Positions 32,028 to 40,957 are shown, numbered from the stretch's first letter. The stretch: 46,567 nt of DNA from Sandaracinobacteroides sp964394815 (GCA_964394815.1 CAYMZC010000002.1:1-46567), one strand, 5' to 3'. Notes: generated by a model not told the origin, from the letters alone. Translations and numbers: made by a program.

Positions 32028-33263
32028 ATGCAATTCGAATATTCGCCGCGCACCAAGGAGATGCTCGAGAGGCTGCGCGCCTTCATGGACGAGCATATCT
32101 ACCCCAACGAGGCCCGCTACGAGCAGGAATCCCACACAGGCGAACGCTGGAAGGTGATTCCCCTTATCGAGGAGCTGAAGCCCAAGGCGCGCGCCGCCGG
32201 CCTCTGGAACATGTTCGTGCCGCCGGTGCATGCGGGCGGCGACCCGGTCCATCATTTCGAGTTCGACGGCACGCCGCTCACCAACCTCGAATATGCGCCG
32301 CTGGCCGAGGAAATGGGCCGCGTCGGCTGGTCTTCCGAGGTGTTCAACTGCGCCGCGCCCGATACCGGCAACATGGAAGTGCTGGCCCGCTACGGCACGA
32401 AGGAGCAGCAGGAAAAGTGGCTGCTGCCGCTGTCGCGCGGCGAAATCCGCTCGGCCTTCCTCATGACCGAGCCGGCCGTCGCTTCGTCCGACGCCACCAA
32501 CATCGAAACCTCGATCGTGCGCGATGGCGATCATTATGTCATCAACGGCCGCAAATGGTGGTCGAGCGGCGTGGGCGATCCGCGCTGCAAGGTGGCCATC
32601 GTGATGGGCAAGACCGATCCGTCGGCGCCCAAGCATCTGCAGCAATCGCAGATTCTCGTGCCGCTCGACACGCCGGGCATCACCAATGTCCGCGCGCTCC
32701 ACGTCTTCGGCTATGATGATGCGCCCCACGGCCATTTCGAAGTGCTGCTGGAAAATGTCCGCGTGCCGGTCGAGAACATCATTCTCGGCGAAGGCCGTGG
32801 CTTCGAGATCGCGCAGGGCCGCCTCGGGCCGGGCCGCATCCACCACTGCATGCGCTCCATCGGCTCGGCCGAGCGGGCGCTGGAAAAGATGGTGAAGCGC
32901 CTGAAGTCCCGCGTCGCCTTCGGCCGGCCGGTGGCTGACCAGGGCGTCTGGCACGAGCGCATCGCCAATTCCCGGATCGAGATCGAGCAGGCGCGCCTTC
33001 TGACGCTGAAGGCCGCCTTCATGATGGACACCGTGGGCAACAAGGACGCCAAGGCCCTGATCGCCATGATCAAGGTGATTGCGCCCAACATGTCCACCAA
33101 GGTGATCGACATGGCGATCCAGGCCCATGGCGGCGGCGGCGTGTGCCAGGATTACGGTCTGGCGGCCGCCTATGCCGGCCAGCGCACCCTGCGCCTGGCC
33201 GACGGCCCGGACGAAGTGCACCGGCAGACGATCGCCAAGGAAGAGCTGCGCCGCTACAACTGA
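32028..33263 (+). CDS. Acyl-CoA dehydrogenase family protein
   Basis: This is an FAD-dependent desaturase of acyl-CoA thioesters (beta-oxidation type), 411 aa. Visible are the FAD/substrate-binding block FLMTEPAVASSDATNIET and the segment VINGRKWWSSG, IGSAERALEKMVKRLKSRVAFGRP, IQAHGGGGVCQDYGLAAAYA and the C-terminal GPDEVHRQTIAKEEL. The pattern with the long middle segment resembles the ACAD10/11-type branch more than short-chain enzymes. GGGGAGA precedes ATG 32028. A TTGCGC at 31960 and CTAAGC at 31981 lie 15 bp apart and may be its promoter. A strong terminator follows. The substrate is unknown; the racemase at 3580 suggests branched acyl-CoA use in this organism. Confidence 0.92.
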   Translation: MQFEYSPRTKEMLERLRAFMDEHIYPNEARYEQESHTGERWKVIPLIEELKPKARAAGLWNMFVPPVHAGGDPVHHFEFDGTPLTNLEYAPLAEEMGRVGWSSEVFNCAAPDTGNMEVLARYGTKEQQEKWLLPLSRGEIRSAFLMTEPAVASSDATNIETSIVRDGDHYVINGRKWWSSGVGDPRCKVAIVMGKTDPSAPKHLQQSQILVPLDTPGITNVRALHVFGYDDAPHGHFEVLLENVRVPVENIILGEGRGFEIAQGRLGPGRIHHCMRSIGSAERALEKMVKRLKSRVAFGRPVADQGVWHERIANSRIEIEQARLLTLKAAFMMDTVGNKDAKALIAMIKVIAPNMSTKVIDMAIQAHGGGGVCQDYGLAAAYAGQRTLRLADGPDEVHRQTIAKEELRRYN

Positions 33264-33287
33264 GGCGCGGTCGTTCCGGATTGAAGC

Positions 33288-33316
33288 GGGCGGGGGCCAT
33301 GTCCCCGCCCGTTTTC
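33288..33316 (+). terminator. Rho-independent terminator after the acyl-CoA dehydrogenase gene
   Basis: A perfect 9-bp stem CGGGCGGGG/CCCCGCCCG with a 7-nt loop is followed by TTTT, 24 bp after the stop. Confidence 0.85.
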
Positions 33317-33433
33317 ATGTCCAGGCTCCGGCAAGGGCGTCCGGCCTCTTCAGGCCCCCTGTGCGGGCGGCATGCTTGCCCACGCCATGGGCGGTCGCGC
33401 AGATTCGCGATGGCTGCGCTGCTGCGCCTTTTC

Positions 33434-33461
33434 TTGCCTTGTGCGCCGCCGCACACTATGT
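33434..33461 (+). promoter_or_regulatory. Promoter of secG
   Basis: TTGCCT (33434-33439), 16-bp spacer, CTATGT (33456-33461), then a C-rich discriminator GCCCCC. ATG 33507 is about 40 nt past the expected start site. The stretch 33317-33433 holds no gene I can support. Confidence 0.45.
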
Positions 33462-33506
33462 GCCCCCTGTCCCGACAATGCTGCCCGCGAGATTCCAAAC
33501 GTGCTG

Positions 33507-33869
33507 ATGACCTTTCTCCTCGTTGTTCATGGCCTTCTGGCGCTGGCGCTTGTCGGCGTCATCCTGCTCCAGAAGTCCGAGGGCGGGGGGCTTGTCGGCG
33601 GCGGTTCGGGCGGCGGGCTTGTTTCGGCACGCGGCGCGGCCGACCTCCTGACCCGCTCGACCGCGATTCTGGCGACGCTGTTCATCGTTTCGTCCCTTGG
33701 CCTTGCCTGGCTTGCCGGCCATTCCAACCGCCCCAAGACGATCGACACCACGCTTGCCCGCGAGGCACCCCCTGTCGGCCCCCTTGGCGCGCCGGCGCCG
33801 GCCGCGCCGCCGGCGCTTCCGGGCCTGGCGCCGGCCCAGCCTGACGACAGCGTGCCCGTCGCCAACTGA
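33507..33869 (+). CDS. secG: Preprotein translocase subunit SecG
   Basis: SecG is the small helper subunit of the SecYEG channel. The 120-residue protein has two membrane helices (about 2-20 and 51-71) around the conserved cytosolic loop LLQKSEGGGLVGGGSGGG and the second-helix start STAILATLFIVSS. An Ala/Pro-rich tail follows. An in-frame GTG lies two codons before ATG 33507. The order secG-pyrG is normal; tpiA, often just upstream of secG in alphaproteobacteria, is missing here. Confidence 0.94.
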   Translation: MTFLLVVHGLLALALVGVILLQKSEGGGLVGGGSGGGLVSARGAADLLTRSTAILATLFIVSSLGLAWLAGHSNRPKTIDTTLAREAPPVGPLGAPAPAAPPALPGLAPAQPDDSVPVAN

Positions 33870-33946
33870 TCATTCGTTTTTTTCTTGAGACAAAGAGGTG
33901 CGTCCCGCGTGACAGCGGGCGCGCCAGAGGATAGGTGTTTTCTCCC

Positions 33947-35575
33947 ATGGCGCGGTTCATCTTCATCACCGGCGGCGTGGTGTCTTCGCTTGGCAAGGGG
34001 CTCATGGCCGCGGCGCTCGGTGCGCTGCTGCAGGCCCGCGGCTATCGCGTGCGCATCCGCAAGTTCGATCCCTATCTGAACGTCGATCCGGGCACCATGA
34101 GCCCGACCCAGCATGGCGAAGTCTATGTGACGGACGATGGCGCCGAGACCGACCTCGACCTCGGCCACTATGAGCGTTTCACCGGGGTCGCCTCGCGCCA
34201 GTCCGACAACATCACCTCTGGCCGCATCTATTTCGATATCCTCACGAAGGAGCGGCGCGGCGACTATCTGGGCGGGACCGTGCAGGTGATCCCGCATGTG
34301 ACCGATGCCATCAAGGCCTTTGCCCGCGCCGAGACGGATGATCTCGACTTCGTGCTGTGCGAGATCGGCGGCACCGTGGGCGACATCGAGGGCCTGCCCT
34401 TCCTGGAGGCGATCCGCCAGATGGGCAATGAACTGGGGCCGGAAGGCGCGCTGTTCATCCACACGACCCTGGTGCCCTTCATCGCTGCCGCTGGCGAGCT
34501 GAAGACAAAGCCGACCCAGCATTCCGTCGCCCAGCTGCGCGGCATCGGTATCCAGCCGCAGATCCTCGTCTGCAGGTCGGAACATGAACTGCCCGAAAGC
34601 GACCGGGCGAAGATCGCGCTGTTCTGCAATGTCCGCAAGGAAGCCGTGGTTCCGGCGCTCGATGCCGATTCCATCTATGCCGTGCCGCTGCAATATCATG
34701 CCGCCGGGCTCGATTCCGAAGTGCTGCGCGCGTTTGGCATTACCGATGCCCCAGCGCCCGATCTTTCGCGCTGGGAAGACATTGTCGAGCGGCTGCGCAC
34801 GCCTGAGGGAACCGTCCATATCGGGGTCGTCGGCAAATATACGGGCCTGAAGGATGCCTATAAATCGCTGACCGAAGCGCTGGTGCATGGCGGAATCGCC
34901 AACCGCGTCGATGTGAAGCTGCGCTGGATCGACGCCGAGGATTTCGAACGCGGCGATGTCGCCGCCATGCTCGAGCCCTGCCACGGCATTCTCGTGCCCG
35001 GCGGTTTCGGGGAACGCGGCAGCGAGGGCAAGATCGCGGCGGTGAAGTTCGCCCGCGAGCATCGGGTGCCTTTCTTCGGCATCTGCCTCGGCATGCAGAT
35101 GGCCTGCGTCGAATCGGCCCGCAACACGGCCGGCCTCGAAGGCGCCTCCACCACCGAATTCGGCCCGACGCCGCACCCGATTGTCGGCCTGCTGACCGAA
35201 TGGGAAGCCGGCGGCAAGCGCCACATGCGTGACGAGACGTCCGACAAGGGCGGCACCATGCGGCTGGGCGCCTATCCGGCGAAACTTGCCGGCAACAGCC
35301 TTTCGGCCGCGGCCTATGGCGCCACCGAAATCAGTGAGCGCCACCGCCACCGCTATGAAGTGAACATCGCCTATCGCGCGCAGCTGGAAGCCGGCGGCCT
35401 CGTCTTCACCGGCCTGTCGCCAGATGGCGAGCTTCCCGAAATCGTCGAGCGACCGGACCACCCCTGGTTTGTCGGCACCCAGTTCCACCCGGAGCTGAAG
35501 TCCAAGCCCTTCGCGCCGCATCCGCTGTTCCGGAGCTTCATCGCGGCTGCACTCCGGCAAAGCCGGCTGGTCTAG
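33947..35575 (+). CDS. pyrG: CTP synthase
   Basis: PyrG makes CTP from UTP, ATP and glutamine. The 542-residue protein has the amidoligase domain (FIFITGGVVSSLGKGL, KFDPYLNVDPGTMSPTQHGEV, EIGGTVGDIEG) and a C-terminal class I glutaminase with nucleophile Cys at about 380 in FFGICLGMQ and the HPE triad end in GTQFHPELKSKP. ATG 33947 is preferred over GTG 33935. A stem CCCGC/GCGGG (about 33903-33919) occurs in the 77-nt leader after secG. It is probably transcribed with secG. Confidence 0.97.
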   Translation: MARFIFITGGVVSSLGKGLMAAALGALLQARGYRVRIRKFDPYLNVDPGTMSPTQHGEVYVTDDGAETDLDLGHYERFTGVASRQSDNITSGRIYFDILTKERRGDYLGGTVQVIPHVTDAIKAFARAETDDLDFVLCEIGGTVGDIEGLPFLEAIRQMGNELGPEGALFIHTTLVPFIAAAGELKTKPTQHSVAQLRGIGIQPQILVCRSEHELPESDRAKIALFCNVRKEAVVPALDADSIYAVPLQYHAAGLDSEVLRAFGITDAPAPDLSRWEDIVERLRTPEGTVHIGVVGKYTGLKDAYKSLTEALVHGGIANRVDVKLRWIDAEDFERGDVAAMLEPCHGILVPGGFGERGSEGKIAAVKFAREHRVPFFGICLGMQMACVESARNTAGLEGASTTEFGPTPHPIVGLLTEWEAGGKRHMRDETSDKGGTMRLGAYPAKLAGNSLSAAAYGATEISERHRHRYEVNIAYRAQLEAGGLVFTGLSPDGELPEIVERPDHPWFVGTQFHPELKSKPFAPHPLFRSFIAAALRQSRLV

Positions 35576-35700
35576 GACAGCCGGTAACGCCTGCCCTTTG
35601 CCTTGCCGGGTCGCTGTCCCGGTTCCGGCGCGAAGACTGAAAATAGTTTCGTGACAGGCCCTCAATGCGCCGCCACAATCACGGGATAGCCTTTTCAGCC

Positions 35701-35715
35701 GCGCGATATACGCGC
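35701..35715. promoter_or_regulatory. 15-bp palindrome before the lipoprotein gene
   Basis: GCGCG-ATATA-CGCGC is a perfect inverted repeat ending 16 bp before ATG 35732. The ATATA centre could also be a -10 element, so repression by an operator overlapping the promoter is possible. No convincing -35 was found. The remaining 35576-35700 shows nothing clear. Confidence 0.35.
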
Positions 35716-35731
35716 CATAAGGGAGAGTGGC

Positions 35732-36175
35732 ATGTTGAAAACCCGTCTGACCGGCCTGCTGGCCGGCACAGCGCTCGTGATGCTGGCGGCATGCGGGCAG
35801 GGCGAAAGCGCGCCCGGCGCAGGCGACGATGCGCCGGCTGTCGATGCGTCCTCGGCCATTGCCGATGCGCCGGCCGCGAACCGCGCGTGGATGCCGGCAG
35901 CCATTGCCCTGCCAGAGCCGCACAGCGTGTTGCAGGACATGAAGGTCGGGGCGAACACCCATCTTCTCCAGATCGTCGTGCCGGACGATCCCGCCGCCGA
36001 ATTCCCTCGCTGGAAGGAAGCCCTTGTGGCGGGCGGCTATGATGTCAACGACTCCATGCTTTTCGATGGCCGCCTGCTGTTCCAGGGGCAGGGTGTGGAA
36101 AGCGGCCAGATTGCCGTCTCGGCAGTGGAAGAGGGCGGCTACATGATCCAGGTCGATGTGAGCCTTCTGCCCTGA
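35732..36175 (+). CDS. Small lipoprotein of unknown function
   Basis: The 147-residue protein has a lipoprotein signal peptide with lipobox LAAC (Cys21), a short Ala/Asp-rich linker, and a compact C-terminal domain (about 60-147: HLLQIVVPDDPAAEFPRWKE, GGYDVNDSMLFDGRLLFQ, GYMIQVDVSLL). I do not recognise the family. GGGAGAG is well placed before ATG 35732. The residue after Cys is Gly, which does not suggest inner-membrane retention by the Asp+2 rule. It is monocistronic between pyrG and a strong terminator. Confidence 0.82.
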   Translation: MLKTRLTGLLAGTALVMLAACGQGESAPGAGDDAPAVDASSAIADAPAANRAWMPAAIALPEPHSVLQDMKVGANTHLLQIVVPDDPAAEFPRWKEALVAGGYDVNDSMLFDGRLLFQGQGVESGQIAVSAVEEGGYMIQVDVSLLP

Positions 36176-36205
36176 TCCCTCTGCCCCCGTCCGGGCATGG
36201 AGGCA

Positions 36206-36239
36206 CAAAAAAGCCGCCGGGGCGACCCGGCGGCTCTTT
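36206..36239 (+). terminator. Bidirectional-type terminator with GNRA loop
   Basis: A perfect 10-bp stem AGCCGCCGGG/CCCGGCGGCT closed by GCGA (a GNRA tetraloop), with AAAAAA before and CTTTC after, 30 bp past the lipoprotein stop. The best terminator in the window. Confidence 0.9.
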
Positions 36240-36433
36240 CCTGTGGTGCGGGCGGACTGGCACAGGCCCGCAGATCATTTCCCGTTTGTGGCTCTTGTGG
36301 CGTGCGGGCATGCCGCCGCCTGGCCTTTCCCTGAACCCTGGCCGGTTGCCCAACCTTGGTAGGAGCACAGTAGGGGGCAGGTGGCGGGCTGTCATCAAAC
36401 TGCAAGGCCTTGCCATGATTCCCTTGGCGGCTG

Positions 36434-36462
36434 TTGCGGCAGTGCCACAGCATCGGCTAAGC
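36434..36462 (+). promoter_or_regulatory. Promoter of proS-lolC-lolD
   Basis: TTGCGG (36434-36439), 17-bp spacer, CTAAGC (36457-36462), then GCCGCACG. The -10 and discriminator nearly equal those of the tRNA-Thr promoter. The expected start site gives a leader of about 43 nt. The 36240-36433 stretch has no gene I can support. Confidence 0.5.
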
Positions 36463-36511
36463 GCCGCACGTCGCAACCGGCGTCCGCACACGCCATCCGA
36501 GGATCCTTTTC

Positions 36512-37801
36512 ATGCTGCTCAGCCGCTACCTTCTGCCCGTGATGAAGGAAACGCCAGCCGACGCTCAGATCGTCTCGCACCAGCTGATGCTGCGCGCCGG
36601 GCTGATCCGCCAGACAGCTGCCGGCATCTATGCCTGGCTGCCGCTGGGCCTGCGTGTTCTCGAGAACATCGCCCGCATCGTCCGGCGCGAGCAGGACCGT
36701 GCCGGCGCCATCGAACTGCTGATGCCGACCATCCAGCCGGCAGACCTGTGGCGCCAGTCGGGCCGCTATGATGCCTATGGCCCGGAAATGCTGCGCTTCC
36801 GCGACCGGCACGACCGGGAAATGCTCTATGGCCCCACGAACGAGGAAATGATCACGGCGCTGTTCCGCGACTGCGTGAAAAGCTACCGCGACCTGCCGCG
36901 CACCCTTTATCACATCCAGTGGAAGTTCCGTGACGAGGTGCGCCCCCGCTTCGGCGTGATGCGCGGCCGCGAGTTCCTGATGAAGGATGCCTACAGCTTC
37001 GACCTGGACGAGGAAGGCGGCCGCGCCAGCTATGATGCGCAGTTCACCGCCTATCTCAGAACATTCGCGGCGCTCGGGCTGCGGGCGGTGCCGGTGCGCG
37101 CGCCCACGGGCCCCATCGGCGGCGACCTGAGCCACGAGTTCCACATCCTTGCCGACACCGGAGAGAGCGAGGTCTATTATGATGCCGCCCTCGACGATGT
37201 CGACCTCGCGGACCCGGACGCACCCGCTCGCCTGCGCGGCCTCTATGCCATGGAGGCGGAAGAGCATGCGAAGGTGACGGATTGCCCCGTCCCCGCAGAC
37301 CGGCTGGCCAGCCGGCGCGGCATCGAGGTGGGCCACATCTTCTTCTTCGGCACCAAATATTCCGAGACCATGGGGCTTCAGGTGCAGGCGAAGGACGGCA
37401 GCCAGCTCACCCCGCTGATGGGCAGCTACGGCATCGGCGTATCCCGCCTGATGGGCGCCATCATCGAGGCCGGGCACGACCAGCAGGGTATCATCTGGCC
37501 CGACAGCGTCGCCCCCTTCGATGTCGGCCTCATCAATCTGAGGCCCGATGATGCGGGCTGCGCGGCCGCTGCCGCCGGCATGCAGGAAAAGCTGGAAGCC
37601 GCTGGCCGCAGCGTGCTGCACGACGACCGCGACGCGCGCCCGGGCGAGAAGTTCGCGACCATGGATCTCATCGGCCTGCCCTGGCAGCTGACGCTCGGCC
37701 CCAAGGGGCTGGCGGCCGGCACGGTCGAGCTGAAGCGCCGCGCGACGGGCGAGAAGCATGAGCTTTCGCCGGAATCGGCGCTGGCGCGGATCCTCGGGTG
37801 A
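36512..37801 (+). CDS. proS: Prolyl-tRNA synthetase (short alphaproteobacterial type)
   Basis: ProS charges tRNA-Pro. The 429-residue protein is the short class II form that lacks the large editing insertion found in the approximately 570-residue E. coli enzyme. Visible are motif 1 around RQTAAGIYAWLPLGLRVLENI, cited partly, motif 2 FRDEVRPRFGVMRGREFLMKD, cited partly, motif 3 GSYGIGVSRLMGAIIE, and the anticodon-binding domain near VGLINLRPDDAG. Loss of the insertion implies that Ala-tRNA-Pro editing depends on a separate YbaK/ProXp protein, if present. The TGA stop overlaps the GTG start of lolC (GTGA). Confidence 0.95.
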   Translation: MLLSRYLLPVMKETPADAQIVSHQLMLRAGLIRQTAAGIYAWLPLGLRVLENIARIVRREQDRAGAIELLMPTIQPADLWRQSGRYDAYGPEMLRFRDRHDREMLYGPTNEEMITALFRDCVKSYRDLPRTLYHIQWKFRDEVRPRFGVMRGREFLMKDAYSFDLDEEGGRASYDAQFTAYLRTFAALGLRAVPVRAPTGPIGGDLSHEFHILADTGESEVYYDAALDDVDLADPDAPARLRGLYAMEAEEHAKVTDCPVPADRLASRRGIEVGHIFFFGTKYSETMGLQVQAKDGSQLTPLMGSYGIGVSRLMGAIIEAGHDQQGIIWPDSVAPFDVGLINLRPDDAGCAAAAAGMQEKLEAAGRSVLHDDRDARPGEKFATMDLIGLPWQLTLGPKGLAAGTVELKRRATGEKHELSPESALARILG

Positions 37802-39045
37802 TCACCGCCTATGAGCGCATGGTGGCGGGGCGCTATCTCGTGCCCGGCCATGGCGAGCGCTTCATCTTCCTGGTGGCCGGCATTTCGCTTGTCGCAGTGG
37901 CACTGGGGGTTGCCGCCCTCATCGCGGTGATGAGCGTGATGAACGGCTTCCGCGCCGAACTGTTCGACCGCATCCAGGGCCTGAACGGCCATGCCGTGGC
38001 GCAGGGCTATGGCGGCCGCCTGCCCGACTGGGAAAGCATCGCCGAGGAAGCGCGCCGGACCCCGGGCGTGACAGCGGCGATTCCCCTTGTCGAGCAGCCG
38101 CTGATGGCGACGGCCGCAAGCCGCGTCGAGGGCGTGCTGGTGCGCGGCATGCGGATAGAGGACATCCGCGAGACGCCGGTGATTGCCGGCAATGTCGTCT
38201 CAGGCTCCCTCGATCGCCTGCGCGAGGGGGAGGCGGTGACCGCCATTGGCGCGCGGCTGGCGGAAAATCTTGGCGTGCGTGTCGGCGACCGCATCGCCCT
38301 CATCTCGCCGGACGGCAATGTCACGCCCTTCGGCACGGTGCCGCGCATCGTTTCCTATGAAGTGGGCGCGGTGTTCGAAGTGGGCGTCTATGATTATGAC
38401 AAGGCCTTCGTGCTGCTGCCGCTGGGCGAGGCGCAGACCCTGCTGCGGCTCGGCAGCGATGTCGGCATGATCGAGATCACGACATCCAACCCCGACCGTG
38501 TGGGGGAAATCCTGAAGCCGCTGGCGGCAAAGATCGGCCTGTCCGCCCTCATCACCGACTGGCGGCAGCTCAATTCGGCGCTGTTCGAGGCGCTGGTGGT
38601 GGAGCAGGTGGTGATGTTCTGGGTTCTTTCCATCATCATCCTCGTCGCCGTGTTCAACATCCTGTCCTCCCTCATCATGCTGGTGCGCGCCAAGACGCGC
38701 GACATCGCCATCCTGCGCACCATGGGGGCAAGCCGGGCGGCGCTGATGCGGGTGTTCGTGATGGTGGGCACCACCATCGGCGGGCTTGGTGTTCTGCTTG
38801 GCCTGATTCTCGGCTTCACCGTGCTGCACTTCCGCCAGCAGATCGTCAGTTCTGTATCGGCGCTGACGGGCACGGACCTGTGGGATCCCTCGATCCGCTA
38901 TCTTGCCGAGCTTCCCGCGCGGACCGACCCGGCGGAAATCGTGGCCATCGTCATCCTTGCGCTTGTGCTGTCCTTCCTTGCCACCCTCTATCCGGCGTGG
39001 AAGGCTGCCTCGACCGACCCTGTGACGGTGCTTCGCTATGAGTGA
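37798..39045 (+). CDS. lolC: Lipoprotein-releasing ABC transporter permease (LolC/LolE)
   Basis: This is the permease of the LolCDE complex that releases outer-membrane lipoproteins from the inner membrane. The 415-residue protein has helix 1 (about 22-46), a large periplasmic MacB-like domain, and three C-terminal helices (about 270-292, 318-342, 378-400). Conserved VMSVMNGFR after helix 1 and AKTRDIAILRTMGAS (the coupling helix) are visible. The start is GTG 37798, coupled to proS. Alphaproteobacteria often have one LolC/E-type gene (LolF) forming a homodimer; only one is present here, so LolF is an equally fair name. Confidence 0.92.
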   Translation: MITAYERMVAGRYLVPGHGERFIFLVAGISLVAVALGVAALIAVMSVMNGFRAELFDRIQGLNGHAVAQGYGGRLPDWESIAEEARRTPGVTAAIPLVEQPLMATAASRVEGVLVRGMRIEDIRETPVIAGNVVSGSLDRLREGEAVTAIGARLAENLGVRVGDRIALISPDGNVTPFGTVPRIVSYEVGAVFEVGVYDYDKAFVLLPLGEAQTLLRLGSDVGMIEITTSNPDRVGEILKPLAAKIGLSALITDWRQLNSALFEALVVEQVVMFWVLSIIILVAVFNILSSLIMLVRAKTRDIAILRTMGASRAALMRVFVMVGTTIGGLGVLLGLILGFTVLHFRQQIVSSVSALTGTDLWDPSIRYLAELPARTDPAEIVAIVILALVLSFLATLYPAWKAASTDPVTVLRYE

Positions 39046-39718
39046 GCCGGCGCTTCGTCTTTCGGGGCTGACCCGCAGCTTCACCCAGGGGGGTGTCACC
39101 ATCGCGGTGCTGCGCGGCGTCGAGCTCAGCCTTGCGCGCGGCGAGATCGTGGCGCTCCTTGGGCCATCCGGCTCGGGCAAGTCGACGCTTCTGCAGGCGG
39201 CAGGGTTGCTCGAAGGCGGCTTCGGCGGCGCCATTGCGATCGACGGCGTTGCGGCACAGGCGCTTTCCGACGATGCGCGCACCGCGCTCAGGCGGGACAA
39301 GCTCGGCTTCGTCTATCAGTTCCACCATCTTCTTCCCGATTTCACGGCGGAAGAGAATGTGGTGCTGCCCCAGCTGGTCAAGGGCGCGGACCGTGCCGAA
39401 GCCCATGCCCGGGCGCGCGAACTGCTTGAAGCGCTGGGGCTGGGGGCGCGGTTGGAGCACCGGCCTTCGCAGCTTTCGGGCGGGGAGCAACAGCGCGTGG
39501 CCGTGGCCCGCGCGCTTGCCAACCGGCCCGTGCTGGTGCTGGCTGACGAGCCGACGGGCAATCTCGATGAAGGAACAGCCGCGAAGGTCCTGGCGGCCTT
39601 TCTCGCGCTTGTCCGCTCGCAAGGGTCGGCCGCGCTTATCGCCACCCACAACCGGGCGCTGGCGGCACAGACCGACCGTGTCGTCGAGCTGCACGAAGGC
39701 AGGTTGCGCCCGGCCTGA
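39038..39718 (+). CDS. lolD: Lipoprotein-releasing ABC transporter ATPase LolD
   Basis: The ATPase of the Lol system, 226 aa. Walker A GPSGSGKST (42-50), Q-loop region FVYQFHHLLPDFTAEENV (also the Lol-type signature), LSGGEQQR (146-153), Walker B VLVLADEPTGNLD (165-177). ATG 39038 overlaps lolC by 8 bp, giving a coupled pair with proS upstream. dnaE is the next gene in many alphaproteobacteria; here a convergent membrane protein gene is interposed. Confidence 0.95.
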   Translation: MSEPALRLSGLTRSFTQGGVTIAVLRGVELSLARGEIVALLGPSGSGKSTLLQAAGLLEGGFGGAIAIDGVAAQALSDDARTALRRDKLGFVYQFHHLLPDFTAEENVVLPQLVKGADRAEAHARARELLEALGLGARLEHRPSQLSGGEQQRVAVARALANRPVLVLADEPTGNLDEGTAAKVLAAFLALVRSQGSAALIATHNRALAAQTDRVVELHEGRLRPA

Positions 39719-39727
39719 GCCGGTTTT

Positions 39728-39760
39728 GGCGGGTCTCAGGCGGGACTTCAGGCGGTCTCA
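39728..39760 (-). repeat. Degenerate tandem repeats copying the stop of the membrane protein gene
   Basis: On the plus strand GGCGGGTCTCA, GGCGGGACTTCA and GGCGGTCTCA follow each other (39728-39738, 39739-39750, 39751-39760). Each ends in TCA, so on the minus strand the true stop TGA (39760-39758) is followed by further TGA copies 10 and 22 bp later. Confidence 0.75.
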
Positions 39761-40867
39761 GCCGGTTGGCGGCATGGCCTTTGCGCGCGCATCGATCCCC
39801 CATGCCAGGGCCCAGGAGAGGGCGTGGAACATCAGGTGCAGCACCCCTTGCGAGGCCATCAGCGCCGAGACCTCTCCCGCTGCCGCACCGGTCAGGGCGA
39901 TGGCAATCGCGGCGAAGAGCAGTTCCTTGTTGGGCACGGGCAGGCGGCCGATCACCATGCGCAGCGCAGCCAGCAGCGCCCAGGCTTCGGGCGGGATCGC
40001 CGGAAGGGCGACGATCCAGCTTGCCGTTATGAGACTCTGTGTGCCCACCGCCCTGAGGAAGTGCCACCGCAGGGCAAAGAGATTGTCGGCCACCCTCAGG
40101 CTCAGCACCCGGCCACGGAAGAGCAGCAGCCCGGCATTGAGCAGCAGCAGCCCGCCGAAGCCGATGGCGAGCGCCTTCAGCATCGCCGGTTCGGCCGCCT
40201 CCACAAGTATCGTGCCCCCGTCGAGGGCAAGGGCAAGAAGCAGGGCAAGCATGGTTGCAGCGATTCCGGCAAGCCCCGACGTGATGACCATGTCCTTGAT
40301 GGCGGCAAAGGGGGCTTCGGCCGGGTTCGCGCCAGGGCCATCGCCCCGTCCGAGCGCGAGCGGGGCGCCCTCTTCGAGCCGGATGCCGAAGCGCAAGGTG
40401 GCCCAGGCGACAAGGTAGCTGTGCCCTGAATAGCTCAACACGGCCTCGTTCAGCACCCGCATCCGCAGGAAGAGTGAAAGGTCGCGCCAGCCAAGGCCCC
40501 ACCAGCGCCGGAAGACGCGATATTCGCTGAGCGGCTGAAGGAAATAGGCGCCGGCGAAGAAAAGCCAGTAGGCCGGGCTTGCCGGCAGCACCGCCAGCAT
40601 CGACCGCCAGCCCACATCCTGGATGGCGCGCAACAGCAGCCCCAGGACAAGAAGCGACAGGGCAATTCCGCCAAGCCTGCCCAGCAGGCCGGCGGTCGGC
40701 GTGCCGGCCAGACGCCGCAGCCTGTCGATACGCGCCCGCAGCCGGCCGGCCAGGCCCGGCGCGCGTGCGGCGCGCATGTCGGCGCGCGCCGTGCGGCGGG
40801 TCGGGGCAGGGTCCGGGGCAGGATCCGGTGCAGGATCCTGAGGTGGGCGTTCGGAAGCTGGGGCCAT
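39758..40867 (-). CDS. Polytopic membrane protein, flippase/LPG-synthase-like
   Basis: The 369-residue protein has a basic, Pro/Arg-rich cytosolic N-terminus (DPAPDPAPDPAP repeat at about 11-22, encoded by tandem GATCCTG-like units) and about eight hydrophobic helices (for example LGGIALSLLVLGLLLRAI, ALAIGFGGLLLLNAGLLLF, ELLFAAIAIALTGAAAGEV). The layout recalls the lysylphosphatidylglycerol synthase-type transmembrane (UPF0104) or dolichol/flippase-like family, but no motif fixes it. ATG 40867 lies 90 bp from divergent dnaE. A much longer open frame continues antisense to dnaE and is rejected. It interrupts the usual lolD-dnaE neighbourhood, so it may be an insertion. Confidence 0.7.
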   Translation of the reverse strand: MAPASERPPQDPAPDPAPDPAPTRRTARADMRAARAPGLAGRLRARIDRLRRLAGTPTAGLLGRLGGIALSLLVLGLLLRAIQDVGWRSMLAVLPASPAYWLFFAGAYFLQPLSEYRVFRRWWGLGWRDLSLFLRMRVLNEAVLSYSGHSYLVAWATLRFGIRLEEGAPLALGRGDGPGANPAEAPFAAIKDMVITSGLAGIAATMLALLLALALDGGTILVEAAEPAMLKALAIGFGGLLLLNAGLLLFRGRVLSLRVADNLFALRWHFLRAVGTQSLITASWIVALPAIPPEAWALLAALRMVIGRLPVPNKELLFAAIAIALTGAAAGEVSALMASQGVLHLMFHALSWALAWGIDARAKAMPPTG

Positions 40868-40957
40868 GGTCTCCGCTAGCCCGGCTGAGCCCGCTTCTCC
40901 ACAGCTTTCGGAGCGTGCGGGCTTGAGGGCAGCGGCTGAAAGCCCCACTGTGAAGCA

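Noticed and set aside
33527..36208. Long minus-strand open frame opposite secG and pyrG
   Set aside because: Covers three well-supported genes on the plus strand; composition is that of a codon-bias shadow.
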